From contig SKCR01018441.1 of the NCBI GenBank assembly GCA_019454045.1, positions 310,001 to 374,000 of the forward strand: DNA of 64,000 nucleotides, written 5' to 3'. The DNA comes from Zanthoxylum bungeanum (lineage: Eukaryota > Streptophyta > Magnoliopsida > Sapindales > Rutaceae). The first letter of the stretch is position 1, and every line of letters starts with the position of its first letter. Below are positions 33,432 through 45,580 of this stretch, in pieces. Under the pieces are notes generated by a model, which saw only the letters and a program-made list of their open reading frames with translations, did no database searches and was not told where the DNA came from. The position numbers were made by a program, and so were the translations under genes.

Positions 33432-34286
33432 GTGGAGGAACTTGACGAGGTCCAGATTCACCCACTCTATCCGTACCACAAGACCCAACTTAGAGTCGAC
33501 CTTGACCCGGTGTTGCGGGCCGAACTGGTGGAATTCCTCCAGAAACACCATGATTGCTTCGCCTGGTCGCACGAAGATATGACGAGGATAGACCCAGAAT
33601 TGATGACTCACGAGCTACATATAGATCCGACCTACTCACCTATCAAGCAAAAGAGAAGGAAGTTTGCCCCGGAAATGAATCGAGTGACCGATGAAGAAGT
33701 TCAAAAGTTATTGGAGAATGCAGCGGTCAAAGAAGTGCAGTACCCGGACTGGCTTGCCAACATCATGGTCGTGCGAAAGAAGAACGAAAAATGGCGAGTC
33801 TGCATTGATTTCACAGACTTGAACAATGCATGTCCAAAGGATTCCTTTCCACTCCCACATATTGATTCGCTGGTCGATGCAACAGTAGGGCATGAACTAT
33901 TGAGTTTCATAGATGTGTACTCAGGCTAAAACCAGATCCTCATGCATCCGAATGATCAGAAGAAAATGGCCTTCGTCACCAACAGGGGCATTTACTGCTA
34001 CAAAGTAATGCCATTCGGGCTGAAAAATACGGGTGCTACCTACCAACGACTTGTAAATAAAATGTTTTCCCATCAGATTGGGAAGACAATGGAGGTTTAC
34101 ATTGATGATATATTAGTGAAGTCGCTACAAGTCGAGCAGCACCTGGAACATCTTGGGGAGGCATTCGATATAATGAAGAAGTATGGGATGAAACTGAACC
34201 CCACCAAGTGTGCATTCGGTGTAGCTTCAGGAAAATTCCTTGGGTACGTGGTTACTCGACGAGGAATAGAAGCCAATCCGGAATAG
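33432..34286 (+). pseudogene. pol: Decayed reverse transcriptase of E5
   Basis: A single frame runs from before 33432 to 34286 with stops at 33927 (TAA, right after the SFIDVYSG block) and 34284 (TAG). Landmarks in order are KWRVCIDFTDLNNACPKDSFP at about 33786-33850, MPFGLKNTGATYQ near 34010, and the catalytic YIDD at about 34099-34110. The catalytic box is intact. The frame continues into the RNase H without a shift. Confidence 0.9.
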
Positions 34287-34905
34287 ATAAAGTCCAAACT
34301 CAATATTCCATCCCCGAAAAATCCAAAAGAAGTCATGCGACTTGCGGGGAGGATTGCGGCTCTCAATAGATTCATCTTCAAGTCAACCGACAAGAGATTC
34401 TTGTTTTTCTCGTCCCTCGATAAGTCGAAGAAATTTGAGTGGACCCCGGCCTACGAAGAAGCCTTGACCAGATTGAAAGAATACCTGACCACACCGCCTC
34501 TCCTATCAAAACCAGTCGACGGTGAGAGGCTATACCTTTATCTTGGGGTTTCGCCACAAGCAGTCAGTGCAGTTCTGATAAGGGAAGATGGATGACTATA
34601 GTATCCAGTCTACTACGTGAGTAGAGCCTTGCTCGACCCTGAGACTCGGTATACTCAAATAGAGAAGTTGGTCCTTTCTCTGGTGATGGCAGTCCGAAAG
34701 CTCTGCCCCTACTTCCAGGGCCATCCTATCACCGTATATTCCACATACCCGTTACAAAGTATTCTTCATAGGCCTGAGCTCTTCAGAAGACTAACCAAAT
34801 GGGCTGTTGAACTTGGGGAATACGACATCACCTACCAAACGCGAACCGCCATTAAGTCCCACGCTCTCGCAGATTTCGTGGCAGACTTCAGTCCCAATTC
34901 TCAAG
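34287..34905 (+). pseudogene. pol: Decayed first RNase H of E5
   Basis: This continues the RT frame, with TGA at 34593 and TAG at 34599. Recognisable parts are FEWTPAYEEALTRLKEYL, YPVYYVSRALL and RPELFRRLTKWAVELGEYDI, which are standard in Gypsy RNase H and its connection. The TAG replaces the position normally read as Gln before PVYYVSR, which fits a CAG change. Confidence 0.85.
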
Positions 34906-35336
34906 AGGATATGAGTGAAGAAGTACTTTGTGTCCAGTCTACAGAAGTGTGGAAGCTCTCAGTGGACGGTTCGTCCAGCAGATGTGGTTTTGGGCTAGGA
35001 GTTGTGATCACTACTCCTGCAGGTGACATTATTCAACAAGCGTTCAAATGTGGTTTCCAAACTACCAATAATGAAGCAGAATATGAAGCGCTCATAGTCG
35101 GGCTTGCGCTACTCAAAGATTTCGGGGCGAATAGGGTGGAGGCGACATCCGACTCACAACTTGTCGTCAATCAACTTCAAGGAACCTACCAGACTAGAGG
35201 GGCTCAGATGGCAGCATATTTGTCTAGGGTAAAAGAAGTCCAGTCTGCTTTTGAATCTTTTGAAATTTCACAAATCCCAAGAGCTGAGAATACCCACGCG
35301 GATGCCCTGGCAACCCTTGGATCCACACTACAATAA
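34906..35336 (+). pseudogene. pol: Second (archaeal-type) RNase H of E5
   Basis: This domain is open from 34617 to the TAA ending at 35336. It shows SVDGSSSRCGFG (first catalytic Asp), TNNEAEYEALI (catalytic Glu) and ATSDSQLVVNQ (second Asp), then a C-terminal ADALA with a further Asp. A second, plant-like RNase H after the Gypsy one is characteristic of the Tat lineage. This is the best preserved domain of E5. The terminal stop separates it from integrase. Confidence 0.88.
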
Positions 35337-36655
35337 GGGAATATCCGAGCCATCCCCATAGCCTATTTGCAATATCCAGCGATAACTAAAATGGAAGGAG
35401 GTACCATCTCTCATATCACAAAAAACGACTCATGGATGACACCTCTAATCAAATACTTGGACAAATGATCATTACCGACAGACAAAGTGGTCGCCCGAAA
35501 GGTAAAACAGCAGGCTGCGCGTTTCATTCTAAACGACATTATTAAGGAGGTCAGTTACCGGACCCTACCTCAAGTGCCTCTCCCCTAAATAGGCGCAATA
35601 CGTTCTGGCCGAGCTGCACGAAGGACAATGTGGGAATTATTCTGGAGGTAAGAGTCTTGCGTGTCGAGCTCACACAACTTGATATTACTGGCCCACCATG
35701 CGAGCCGACGTAACTAAATATGCTCACAACTGTGAGAAATGTCAGAGGTTTACACCAGTCTCCCATCTTCCACTTGAAAAACTTAGCCCATCCTTAGCTT
35801 ATTGGACGTTCATGAAGTGGGGAATGGATATTGTTAGGAAGCTTCCAGTCGCTCCTGGGCAACGAGTCTACGTGCTCGCATTGACAGACTATTACTCAAA
35901 GTGGATCGAAGTAGAGGCCTTCACGAGGATAAGGGACCGGGAAGTGCAAGGGTTCATCTGGAAGAACATTATTTTTCATTTCGTCCTACCCAGAGAGATT
36001 GTCACTAACAATGGATCCCAGTTCATCAGTCACCGCTTCCAGGATTTTTGCAAGATTTGGGGAATCAAGCTCAGCTTCTCCACTCCACGTTACCCACAAG
36101 CTAACGGACAAGCTGAGTCTTCCAATAAAACGATAATGAACACCCTGAAGAAAAGGCTGGAGAAAGCGAAAGGTGTTTGGGCCGACGAACTCCCAGGAGT
36201 CTTATGGTCGTATCAAACAACAGTGAGAACTTCAACTGGCGAAACGCCATTTTCCTTAACTTTTGGAACCGAAGCGGTCATTCCAACCGACTTCGGAGTG
36301 CCTTCACCACGGTACCAGTGGGTTGAAGAGAATATGAACAAAAGACTCATGACCAATGCACTCGACATGTTGAAGAGTTAAGGGAAAACGCAACCATACG
36401 GCTCGCATCCTATCGATAGAGGATGTGCAAACACTTCGATAAAAACATGAGAAGTAGAACTTTCAAGGAAGGCGACTGGGTCCTTCGCCGAGTCTTACAA
36501 AGGAAGCTAATGATGGGAAGCTCAGACCCACTTGAGAGGGCCCATACATTGTCAAGAAAATTGTAGGCCACGGAGCCTACAAATTAGAAAAAGAAGATGA
36601 GAGGCATGTCCATAACAGCTGGAATGCTATTCACCTCAAGAATTACTACCGATGA
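35337..36655 (+). pseudogene. pol: Decayed integrase of E5, second catalytic Asp replaced
   Basis: The linker (35337-35600) has stops at about 35466 and 35586 and a frame change. The zinc-binding region follows (ELHEG near 35609, CEKCQRF near 35735). The catalytic core is open from 35698 to 36381: the first Asp is in GMDIV, the second is replaced by Asn in IVTNNGSQF, and the Glu is in GQAESSNKT. The C-terminal part (RTFKEGDWVLRRV and a final HLKNYYR) continues in shifting frames to a TGA at 36653-36655. Confidence 0.87.
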
Positions 36656-37080
36656 CCTCTTCACTTGAAAAACCGCCATCCTACTGCAATAAGGCGACCT
36701 GTTTGTTTGATTTCAATTTTGATTTTTACCTTTATGTAATTTCAATTTCATTTATGTAACTTTGCATGTGTCTATTGAGCGAGTTATTGAAAAATGTGGC
36801 TATATTCTAGTCGATAGGAGGATTAATATCCAAACGACAATTGGAATATATATTCACAATCATAATATTGTCTTTACAAGAAAGGCCTGAGCCAATATTA
36901 CAAAAAATTCGAAACGACAAAGCTACATCAATCTTCTTGCCTTTCGACAGGCTCAACTGAATCATTCGGCTAAGAGAGAGGGTCAATCTCCATAGACTGC
37001 TTCGGTCCAGACTCTTCCGTGGCGGCCTCAGTAACCTTATCAACAGTGTCACCAGTCATCGGGACCTCTTCAACTCTCTC
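36656..37080 (+). other. E5 spacer between pol and the antisense ORF
   Basis: AT-rich at 36690-36800. A short minus-strand frame (36807-37052) may belong to the tail of the antisense gene, but it shows no recognisable motif. Confidence 0.5.
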
Positions 37081-39138
37081 GACATCAGTCCCTCCAATCT
37101 CCTATGCGGCCACATCTTTGGAGCTAACCTCTTGACCTCCATCAACTTCAATCTCCTCGATCGATAAAGAGAGGCCAGCCTTCAATCTTTCTCCCATCGT
37201 TATCCACTTCCTAGGATTCCACAAGCTTTATTCCGCTGACAAATACTTCTTCATGAGCTGGCTCATATCTTTTATAATGGCTTCCATAGCCACTCCCTCC
37301 AACCTATCCAACAGTTTGATTTTTTGGCCTTCCAGCTCTTCAACACTCCCCTTCACAACCTCCAATTCAGAAGACGTCGACTCCAATTTAGCTTCAAGGC
37401 CGCAGCCTCATTCTCAGCTTCCTTCATTCTCTTTTTGGATTCTTCATAGGAGGCTTTAGCTTCAGCCAATTCTCTTTGTAGGGTCGCATTCGACTTCTCC
37501 AGTTCTCTCACCTTCCTCAGGCTGGCTTCAACATATCTTTGTTGGAAGATGGCATACTCCAGAGTCTGACACGACAAAATGCCAAAAATAAATAAAAAAT
37601 TGCTCTATGAAGATTCGAGAATACAAAATCCTTACCTCGTAATTTCAAGCAACGGCTCTCTTTGCAGCCTCCAATGGTCCCAATGTCAGCATTCGACATC
37701 CATCTTCCTCTAAAAGCAATCCATCAGTGAAGTTGGACAGACTGGAGGGATCCGACATAACTGTCGTGCTCATTGGGATCTTAATAATTACATTTTATGG
37801 GTCCTCCTCAATATCCGGCAATTATTTCCTCTTCTTCGAAGAATGTCCAGATCCAGTCGACGTATTGTGTCCTGTTTCGGATGGTAGTATGGCTGGAGTA
37901 TCTTTCCTTGAGGGTTGAGACTCGGGGACAGTCTCAATTTCCTTCCCCTTGGATTTCTTCTTCTTCCTCCATTCCAGCATTTCTTCCACCGATGGTAGTC
38001 TGAATTGACTCATTCTTTCCATTGCGGACAAATTTTCCTCCGGGGTTAGAATCATAAAAAAGAAACCTTCTTCGTATAAGATCCGACACGCCCAGGTAAT
38101 GAATACGACTATCAATATATGTTTGGTCAGAGGCAAAGGGATAACTTCGAGATAGAAAACTTCTTTCCACAACGGTGTCAGCCTTAACCATTTCTCCGCC
38201 AACACCACCCTCCAATTCCTGTCAGGCGAAGAGAGGCTCAGAATATAGTTCGTATTTGCTACGACCCCAGGAGTCACGTCGAAGCTACGATTGCGGTTTG
38301 AACCTTCAAAAGAAACAGGAAAGAACATCAGAGACACATCAAGTCTACAAGCAAGAAAAGAATGTAACTAACAATCACTCGTAATTTCCCAACACTCAAA
38401 AATTCTACCAGGCCCAGTCGACCCGAACACACTTCTCCCCTTACAAAAAAGTAAGTCTTTTGCCAGCCCCCTCTATTGTTGGTAGTCAGCCCAGAAATCA
38501 AATGTTCCCTCTTTTGTCGAAGAAACAAGTGATATCTCCCTTTCTCCACTACATGTTCCTTCATGTAATAGGTGTAGAGTAAGTCCTTCACTCCAAATCG
38601 GATTCCCAACTCATATGTTAAAACCTCAACCGACATCAAGACTCTCCATGTGTTTGGCATGAGTTGGGAAGAGGTTATTTCGTAATGATCTAATACTTCC
38701 CATACAAGCTTTGGAACTGGGAACCTAAACCCGTCAGCAAAGGGACGCTCATAAAACCCAATCCACCCCGGAACCCTGTAGTCGATTCGTTCTTTCGAAG
38801 AAGGCAACCTAACTCGAACCGACTCAGGGAACCTGTACTTTATTTTGATCTCCCTCATAGCTCTCTCAGTTACACTACTTTGAGAGTTTTTTAGTCAGAA
38901 GATTGGTTGGTTCACTTGTACTAGGTTCGCCCGACTCGGCCGTGATAGATCGTATAGGTGGCACATCTTTTGGAATACCAAGACGAGCCTCTGTAGATGC
39001 GATAGTCAGCACATCATCATCCCCTCCACTCGGCGTGTCCTCACCAAATCTACTAAAATGGGAGACGACTTGCAAAGGTGAGCCTACATACATCTCCATC
39101 GATGAATCACCTGAACTCGAGCAACCTTCAGATGACAT
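37081..39138 (-). pseudogene. Antisense extra ORF of E5 (putative gypsy-type transposon domain)
   Basis: This gene is read opposite to gag-pol. It starts at the ATG at 39138 with an acidic, Ser-rich N-terminus (to 38875). After a one-base shift near an A6 run (about 38885-38890), 38858-38380 encodes a conserved block with GWIGFYERPFADGFRFPVP, then SQLMPNTWRVLM and WQKTYFFVRG. I recognise this layout from the Transposase_28 (putative gypsy-type transposon) family found in Tat elements. The block 38337-37822 continues with a Lys-rich end. The coiled coil at 37565-37353 (heptad-like ELEKSNATLQRELAEAK) follows a likely 70-bp intron, 37566-37635 (AG/GTAAG ... GTCAG). A second intron-like gap lies near 38304-38378 but does not keep frame as read. 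The function in the element is unknown. Confidence 0.75.
37566..37635 (-). other. Candidate intron in the antisense ORF of E5
   Basis: On the minus strand the donor reads acgag/gtaag at 37635 and the acceptor gtgtcag/actct at 37566, with a T-rich stretch before the acceptor. At 70 bp it is a plausible size for a plant intron. Removing it would join the segment before it to the coiled-coil segment. Confidence 0.5.
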
Positions 39139-39599
39139 TTCAGTTCACTCTACAAACAACGAATCAACCTAAAACCAGTATGACAGAAGATCAAACCTAG
39201 GCAACACGCAAACACAATCCTAAATATCCCTAAAACAATTAAAGATCAAAGCCCTAATTCCAACCAAGAACAAGTTGAATGTATCTATGAACGATTTGAA
39301 GATTTGAAGAACATAAAGGAATGAGAGAAAAATACCTTAAAATGCGAGGAGAGCCCTTCAACCTTGCGACCCGATAGAAGATTATTACGAATGAAGTAAA
39401 TGAAACCCCTTGAGGCTTCTTATACCCTCCCTCACAGTGACACCTCATTTTCCCGCCAAAAGGGCCTTGAAAACAACGATGCATTTATTACGGGTGAGGA
39501 AATCGAGGGGAATGAGAGACACTCAGCACCAAATAAAATATTGCTGACTGGAATCCCAAGCAACCTTAGCGCAAGTCGAACTAAGGACCTTTTTTCTGG
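39139..39599 (+). other. E5 region upstream of the antisense gene
   Basis: No ORF is supported. It probably holds the promoter and leader of the antisense gene, as in other Tat elements, but no clear TATA box stands out. Confidence 0.4.
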
Positions 39600-40760
39600 T
39601 CAGTATGTTCGCTTTGGTCCCTCTTAGAAACCAAACGAGTGAATGACTTCCTGGCCTTCATCAGGTCTAGTCGACGGGACCATCTCCCAAGTGGCTCGTA
39701 ATAGAGTCAAGTGTTTTTTCTTTGACCTTCCTCTGGTCCAGTCGACATATATGCTTGCTTTGGTCCCTCTTAGATGCCAAACGAGTGAATGACTTTCTGG
39801 CCTTCATCAGGTCTAGTCGACGGGACCTTCTCCCAAGTGGCTCGTAATAGAGTCAAGTGTTTGTTCTTTGACCTTCCTCTGGTCCAGTCGATATAAATGC
39901 TCGTTTTGGTCCCTCTTAGATACCAAACGAGTGAATAAATTCCTGGCCTTCAGAGGTCCAGTCGACGGGATCTTCTCCCAAGTGGCTCGTAATAGAGTCA
40001 GGTCCAGTCGACATATATGCTTGCTTTAGTCCATCTTAGATACCAAATGAGTGAATGACTTCCTGGCCTTCATCAGGTCCAGTTGACGAGACCATCTCCC
40101 AAGTGGCTTGTAATAGAGTCAAGTGTTTGTTCTTTGACCTTTCTCTGGTCCAGTTGACATATATGCTCGCTTTGGTCCCTCTTAGATACCAAGTGAGTGA
40201 ATGACTTCCTGGCCTTCATCAGGTCCAGTCGACAGACCATCTCCCAAATGGCTCGTAATAGAGTCAAGAGTTTGTTCTTTGACCTTTCTCTGGTCCAGTC
40301 GACATATATGCTCGCTTTGGTCCCTCTTAGATACCAAGCGAGTGAATGACTTCCTGGCCTTCATCAGGTCCAGTCGACAGACCATCTCCCAAATGGCTCG
40401 TAATAGAGTCAAGTGTTTTTTGACCTTCCTCTGGTCCAGTAGACATACAGGCTCGGTTTGGTCACTCTTTGATACCAAACGAGTGAATGTCTTCCTAGGC
40501 CTCATCAAGTCCAGTCGACGGGAACACCCCCAATTGACTCATGATAGAGCCAAGTTTGATCAATTGATCTTCATTTGGTTCATGCGACGTGTAGACTCGG
40601 CTTGGTCCCTCTTCGATACCCAACGGGTGAACAACATTTTTTGGGCCTCATCAGGCCCAGTCGACGGGATCACTCCCCAATTAGCTCGTAAAAGAATCAA
40701 GTTTGGTCAATGGACCTTTGCCAGGTCCAGACGACAGGTAGGTCCGGTTCGGACCCTCTC
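39600..40760 (+). repeat. E5 3' tandem array, 146-bp unit
   Basis: The marker ctggcctt recurs at 39651, 39797, 39943, 40063, 40209 and 40354, giving a 145-146 bp period with one shortened unit. Each unit contains two copies of tccagtcgac. Diverged units continue to about 40760. Tandem repeats between the last ORF and the 3' LTR are typical of Tat elements. The complement resembles the 100-bp array of E1. A 211-codon frame at 40201-40836 is a repeat artefact. Confidence 0.9.
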
Positions 40761-40962
40761 AGGAACCAAACAAGCAATCGATCTCCTCACCATCGAGAGG
40801 CAAATTATAGACTTGGTTCATACTCGGCTAAAATAACCCGAAGGCTCCTATGGCCCTCTGACCAGACGAATGGAGCCCATCCAAGCACCTCGCACGGAAT
40901 TGTCGAGACCAAGCAAGAGGAAAACGTGGAAAACATTCTGTCCAGACATCGAGATACTTACT

Positions 40963-42948
40963 TGTTGGACAATTATGACCCATAGCATCACTATTTGTAC
41001 AGAACATGGTGTTGTTGTACAAATTAACTATGTGATAAAGGAAATTGCTCTTTTATCATTTGTAATTAGATTATCGGGATATATAAATGATAAAAGTCCA
41101 TATGATTAGTTCCGGATTGATAAGATATGAGACAGTATCAATCCATGAAGGTTTAATCATTAAAACATCCCTAGTTGTAGTATTATCGAGATTGGACATC
41201 GATAATGCGGAATAGACTAGTATTGCACTTGTGCGCGTTGTGGGAGCATAATGACATAGTTCTCATATATTTGGGTATTGGATACTCATGCAAGTGTAAT
41301 AGGAGGTTGTGTTTACCGATGGTACTGAAACAGTTTCGCTCTGGATAGACCCCTCGGAATTCCATTGGTAGTATGATTATATGTCTATGGAAGTCTGAAT
41401 CAGGGTAGGTGTATTTGGTCTTAACCTGAGACTTACATCGCTAATACTTGCGACAATCAATGTACTTTGGTTTTGGTCGTCCAGGGCTTTAACAGGTTCT
41501 GTGTACGCCTCTTCTGGGTATATTGAGAAACGTAGTGTATTGGGTGTGATGTCAAGATGGAAGTATCACTCCAGTCATAGTGGAGATGATGATCACGTAG
41601 GATACAGAACTGGTGCTCTTATATGCTGCAGCTATCGGGATAATATGACAAGGTTATAGTTATCTGATTATAGAGACTAGTTACCAGAGATCTGATATGT
41701 GCTTCGTACGGGGCAGACACAATTCCAGCCTCAGGCCTAGCATGTGACATCCAATACTGTATCGCAATACGCAATACTACGTACACTACGTCTGATACAG
41801 ATTACATATTCCTTTAAGAATATTTCTGGAGAATTGTGTAAGCACGGTGTTTTGCTAGAAGCCAACCATGTCTTGTAAATCGGTAAAAATGTAAAACTAG
41901 GTACGTACGTGTTCGGATAGTCCGACGACCGGATTTACTGCCAACATATCCGAGGATCTCATGGGTCGCTTCCCGAAGATTCACCGATGACGTATGACTC
42001 GCACATTATTAATCTGGGATTAATTAAAAGAGAGAGAGAAAATTAATCTAGGATTAATTACGGAGATATTTTATCTGGGATAAAATATTATTTAAAGAGA
42101 GAGAATGATTAATTTGTAATTAATCGATAAAATAATATGTTCGATATATTATACGAAATTAGATTTCGACGCGGAATTAAAATTGGATTTTAATTCGGGC
42201 AAACGAGTTAATTTAGAATTAATTCGTTAGCGACGTGAATAGTAATTTTGCTAGGCATAATTATTTAATTAAATTTGATTTAATTACGTCACAACGGAAA
42301 ATTCATTAATTCGGAATTAGCGAACCCGAGCCCAGGAGTGTTTGCGGGCCCACTCGCATTTTGAATCAAGTGGGGCCCATAAGTCACATCACGCGTCACA
42401 TCATTAGTCATTCTTGTGATATAAGTCACATCAACTTTGAGTGATGTGATGGATGTCACTTTTGTGAGTGATGTGAGTTGTTGGAAGGCATTAATGCCTT
42501 GTACCTTTTTTGAATTTGGTAATTGATTTTTTGTATTTGATTTTTGAAATCAAAAAAACAACCAACACACTTCATCTTCTCTCCTCTCCACCTCACGGTT
42601 TTTGAAACCATTTTTCCTCTCCATCTTTCTTTAATTGACGAGAGCAACAAGAAGCTTTAAGGAAATTTTATTGTAAAATTTCCAAGTGCTAGCACACTAA
42701 AGGAGTCCTACAAAGGTGATAGGGAAACCCATTCATGAGCATGGAATCTCAAATCAAAGCTTGGAGCTTGAAGACAACACAAAGAGCACAAAGTATGGGC
42801 ATGACCGAGAGCTTCATCCATGGAGCAAAAATTTTGTGTTCTTCGCATCGCAAAGCCGATCAAAGTGAGTATTTTCGCAACTTTACTTTGTTGTATTCGC
42901 ACATTTCATAGCTTAATATGATCTTGGTTTGACCTAGAAAACCCAACA
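40963..42948 (+). repeat. E6 5' LTR
   Basis: 1986 bp, from tgttggacaattatgaccca to ccaaca. It matches the complement of the E4 and solo LTRs along its length but is clearly diverged. The palindrome string lies at about 42000-42330. Confidence 0.9.
42000..42330. repeat. String of short palindromes in the E6 LTR
   Basis: In order: attaatctgggattaat, attaatctaggattaat, attttatctgggataaaat, gattaatttgtaattaatc, attaaaattggattttaat and others. The centres differ from those in E4 while the arms keep their complementarity. Confidence 0.75.
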
Positions 42949-42949
42949 A

Positions 42950-42963
42950 TGGTATCAGAGCCA
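42950..42963 (+). other. E6 primer binding site (initiator Met type)
   Basis: TGGTATCAGAGCCA begins one base after the LTR. This is the standard Copia primer site, complementary to initiator tRNA-Met. Confidence 0.9.
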
Positions 42964-45580
42964 TTATTAAGCATGAAATTGATTTAGGGTAAAATTTGGG
43001 TAAAATTGATTTGACCATGATTTGATGAAATTGATTGATTGAGTATGCTTCAATGATGATAACTTAGAGTTATGCATGATCAATTTGATGAAAATTGAAT
43101 TGGATTAATTTTTTCCCCAATTTTTGGCTTGGCCGAAAGTTTGCAATGCCCTAAAGTCATGGTAATTTTGTTTTTTGATCATTGGATGAGTTGAAAGACT
43201 TGGGATAAATTGATTTAGGATTTAATTGGATTAAAATCGAAATCGGATTTAAAATCCCTCTTATTGTCGTGAGCTATATAGCATGTAATGAGATGATTTT
43301 TTGATTCAATAATGTTGGACATGTGTTGATGATGATTAGCATAATTAATTGATTAAATTAGTATTTTGGAAATGTTAATTTGAATAATTAATTATGGCTA
43401 ATACACTTTAGTTAATTGAATTGTGAAATTTGGAATTTTAGAATTTAATTAGTTGGGCTAAATTTGGAATTGGGCCTATAAAGTTGTATTTGGGCTTAAT
43501 GGGCTTGGTTGGGCCAAGTTTGATTTAGGTTAATTGGTTGGATCCAATTGGTCCCAAAACCATATCCATAAAGTCCAAATATAATATAATGGACCTTTAA
43601 AATTTTAATTGGGCCTAATGGGCCTAAATTGATTTTTGGAAAAATGGTGATTCCTTATTGGGCTTTGGTTGCCAAAGTCCATACCTTGTAAATTAATTGA
43701 AAGCCCATTGGACTTTAATTAAAATGACATTGGATGTTAATTGGGCTTTGAGACCCGTAAAGATTGGATTTAGAATCTAAGTCGTAAAGGCTCATTAAAA
43801 AGTGTAATTATTTAATTTGGAATTAAATAAAGAATTAGTATTGAATACAAATTAAATTGGATTAAATATTATAGTTTAATATAATTCAAGAATTCGTACT
43901 TTGAGTACTTATTCTTAAAACGAGTTGGACTCGCGCAAATCAAATCATTGTTTGAACATTGGATGGTCATTAATTTCAGATTAATTAATTGGATTAGATT
44001 GATTGATAACATGCTTTGTGTGAATACATGGATGTGATGTATGAATAATGTATATCGGATGGATATTAGATGGGTGAGGGCAATTTTGGAAATTGTTGTA
44101 ATAAATTTAGAATTTATTAAATTGGACCTGCGTGTCCAGCCTATTACCTATTGATTCTTTGTATTTCTCTTCTCAACTATTCCCCTCAATGTAAATGAGG
44201 TTTCTTTAGAAGTGTTATGTAATTGGGTTGAAGTAAGATTTGTGCTAGCGGGAGAGAGGAAAGGGAGAGATTTGTTCTAAGAACAAGTTGTTTTAAATAT
44301 CCATCCGCATATCATTATTAATTTATTTACCGCGCCTTATTATGCTTTTAGAATGCATGTTTAAGGGTGTATGATGAGACCTAATCAAAGATAATTAATT
44401 GGTTTCCAATTACGCGAAAAACCCTCAATAAATATTAAGCATTTTTCTTCCATTGAATGATTCATTCTCAAGATCCAAGATTGGCACTGGTTTGTTGGCC
44501 AAAGTCAAGACCTTTGTCCATCGCAGATGTGTTTGAATCATGAAGGCTTTGTTCCAGATCGCATGTCTTGTCCAAGTTATTATTTGTTGGCCAAAGTCAA
44601 GATCACTTCTTGTCCATCGACATCGATTACGAAGCTTTCCAAGGTCAATGGGTCCCGCTTATCTGGAATCATTAAATTTGTTGTGCCAAAGCCAAGGCTT
44701 AGTTGATTCAGAGGAAAAAGGTTAGGGAATATATTGGATATATTGGCATATATTGGATATATGTTTCGGACTTGGATGTCCACCTAATGGATCTAGGAAT
44801 TGGATAAGATCCAATTGATCTTAGAGATCTACCTAGTTAAATATCATACAGCTTGTTGGCCAAAGTCAAGGTTGTGTGTTATTTAACGGGATCCTAGCCC
44901 ACTAGGAAACAAGGTTTCCCGAGTACTCAACAGAGGGTTAGAGGCTCGCCGAAAATTAGTGGGAGGTAAGTATTAAATTTGCAATTTCGTTTAGATACTT
45001 GCCAATACGCGCTCATTTCATTTTTCGTCTATACATAAATATATATTAGTTGGACTAATATTTAATCGTTGTTTTAATTAAACAGTTGGACTGTATTCAA
45101 ACTATTTCAATTTATAGTTGATTATATAATTGGATTATAGTAATCAATATATTTGAATCTAACTAATCATATTATAGTTGATTATATAGTTAGACTATAG
45201 TAATCATTATATTCAATAGTACCTGAAATCGTTGATTGGATAGTTGAACTATAGCAATCAAGATAACTGAAAGATTAGCGTTTAAAACATAATCCTGGGA
45301 GAAAATGTTATTAAATGGCTTTAATTTTCAGATAGGAATAAAACCTCAGGATAGTCCTGGGAACTAAGAAGTTACTCTATTTGATAGAGAAACCTCTTGG
45401 GCCTGAGCCCGGAGTTGAGCAAATAGTGGAGCATGAGTTTTGGATGACTCATGGTGATGATAACTTTAGTGCTCAATCCTTTATGATAGATGCAATGACA
45501 CTTTAATTTCATTGTCAAAATTAAGGATTAGATCCTTGTACCATGATGATGAAATTAAAGATCTTCATAGATTTATTCTT
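42964..45580 (+). other. E6 leader with repeated ttgttggccaaagtcaag motifs
   Basis: No sense gene is recognised. AT-rich sequence with many aattgggc words runs to about 44400. The motif ttgttggccaaagtcaag occurs at 44492, 44584 and 44853, with a variant at 44678. AT-rich repeats with a ttggacta core follow at about 45040-45270. A minus-strand frame ending at 44580 shares its last 30 codons with an antisense frame in E4. Confidence 0.6.

Larger units (their letters stand above)
30624..40962 (+). mobile_element. E5: Tat-lineage Ty3/Gypsy element with antisense extra ORF, 3' end interrupted by E6
   Basis: The order is 5' LTR (30624-31249), tRNA-Lys primer site, gag, protease, RT, RNase H, a second RNase H, integrase, an antisense ORF and a 146-bp tandem array. 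A second RNase H and an extra ORF after pol are hallmarks of the Tat lineage (established knowledge). The 3' LTR is not in the window: E6 enters at 40963 and E7 inside E6 runs off the right edge. At least nine nonsense codons plus frameshifts make it inactive. It is the only element here with a nearly complete set of Gypsy domains. Confidence 0.92.

Noticed and set aside
40201..40836. 211-codon plus-strand ORF in E5
   Set aside because: It runs along the 146-bp tandem array, and a minus-strand frame is open there too. Repeat artefact.
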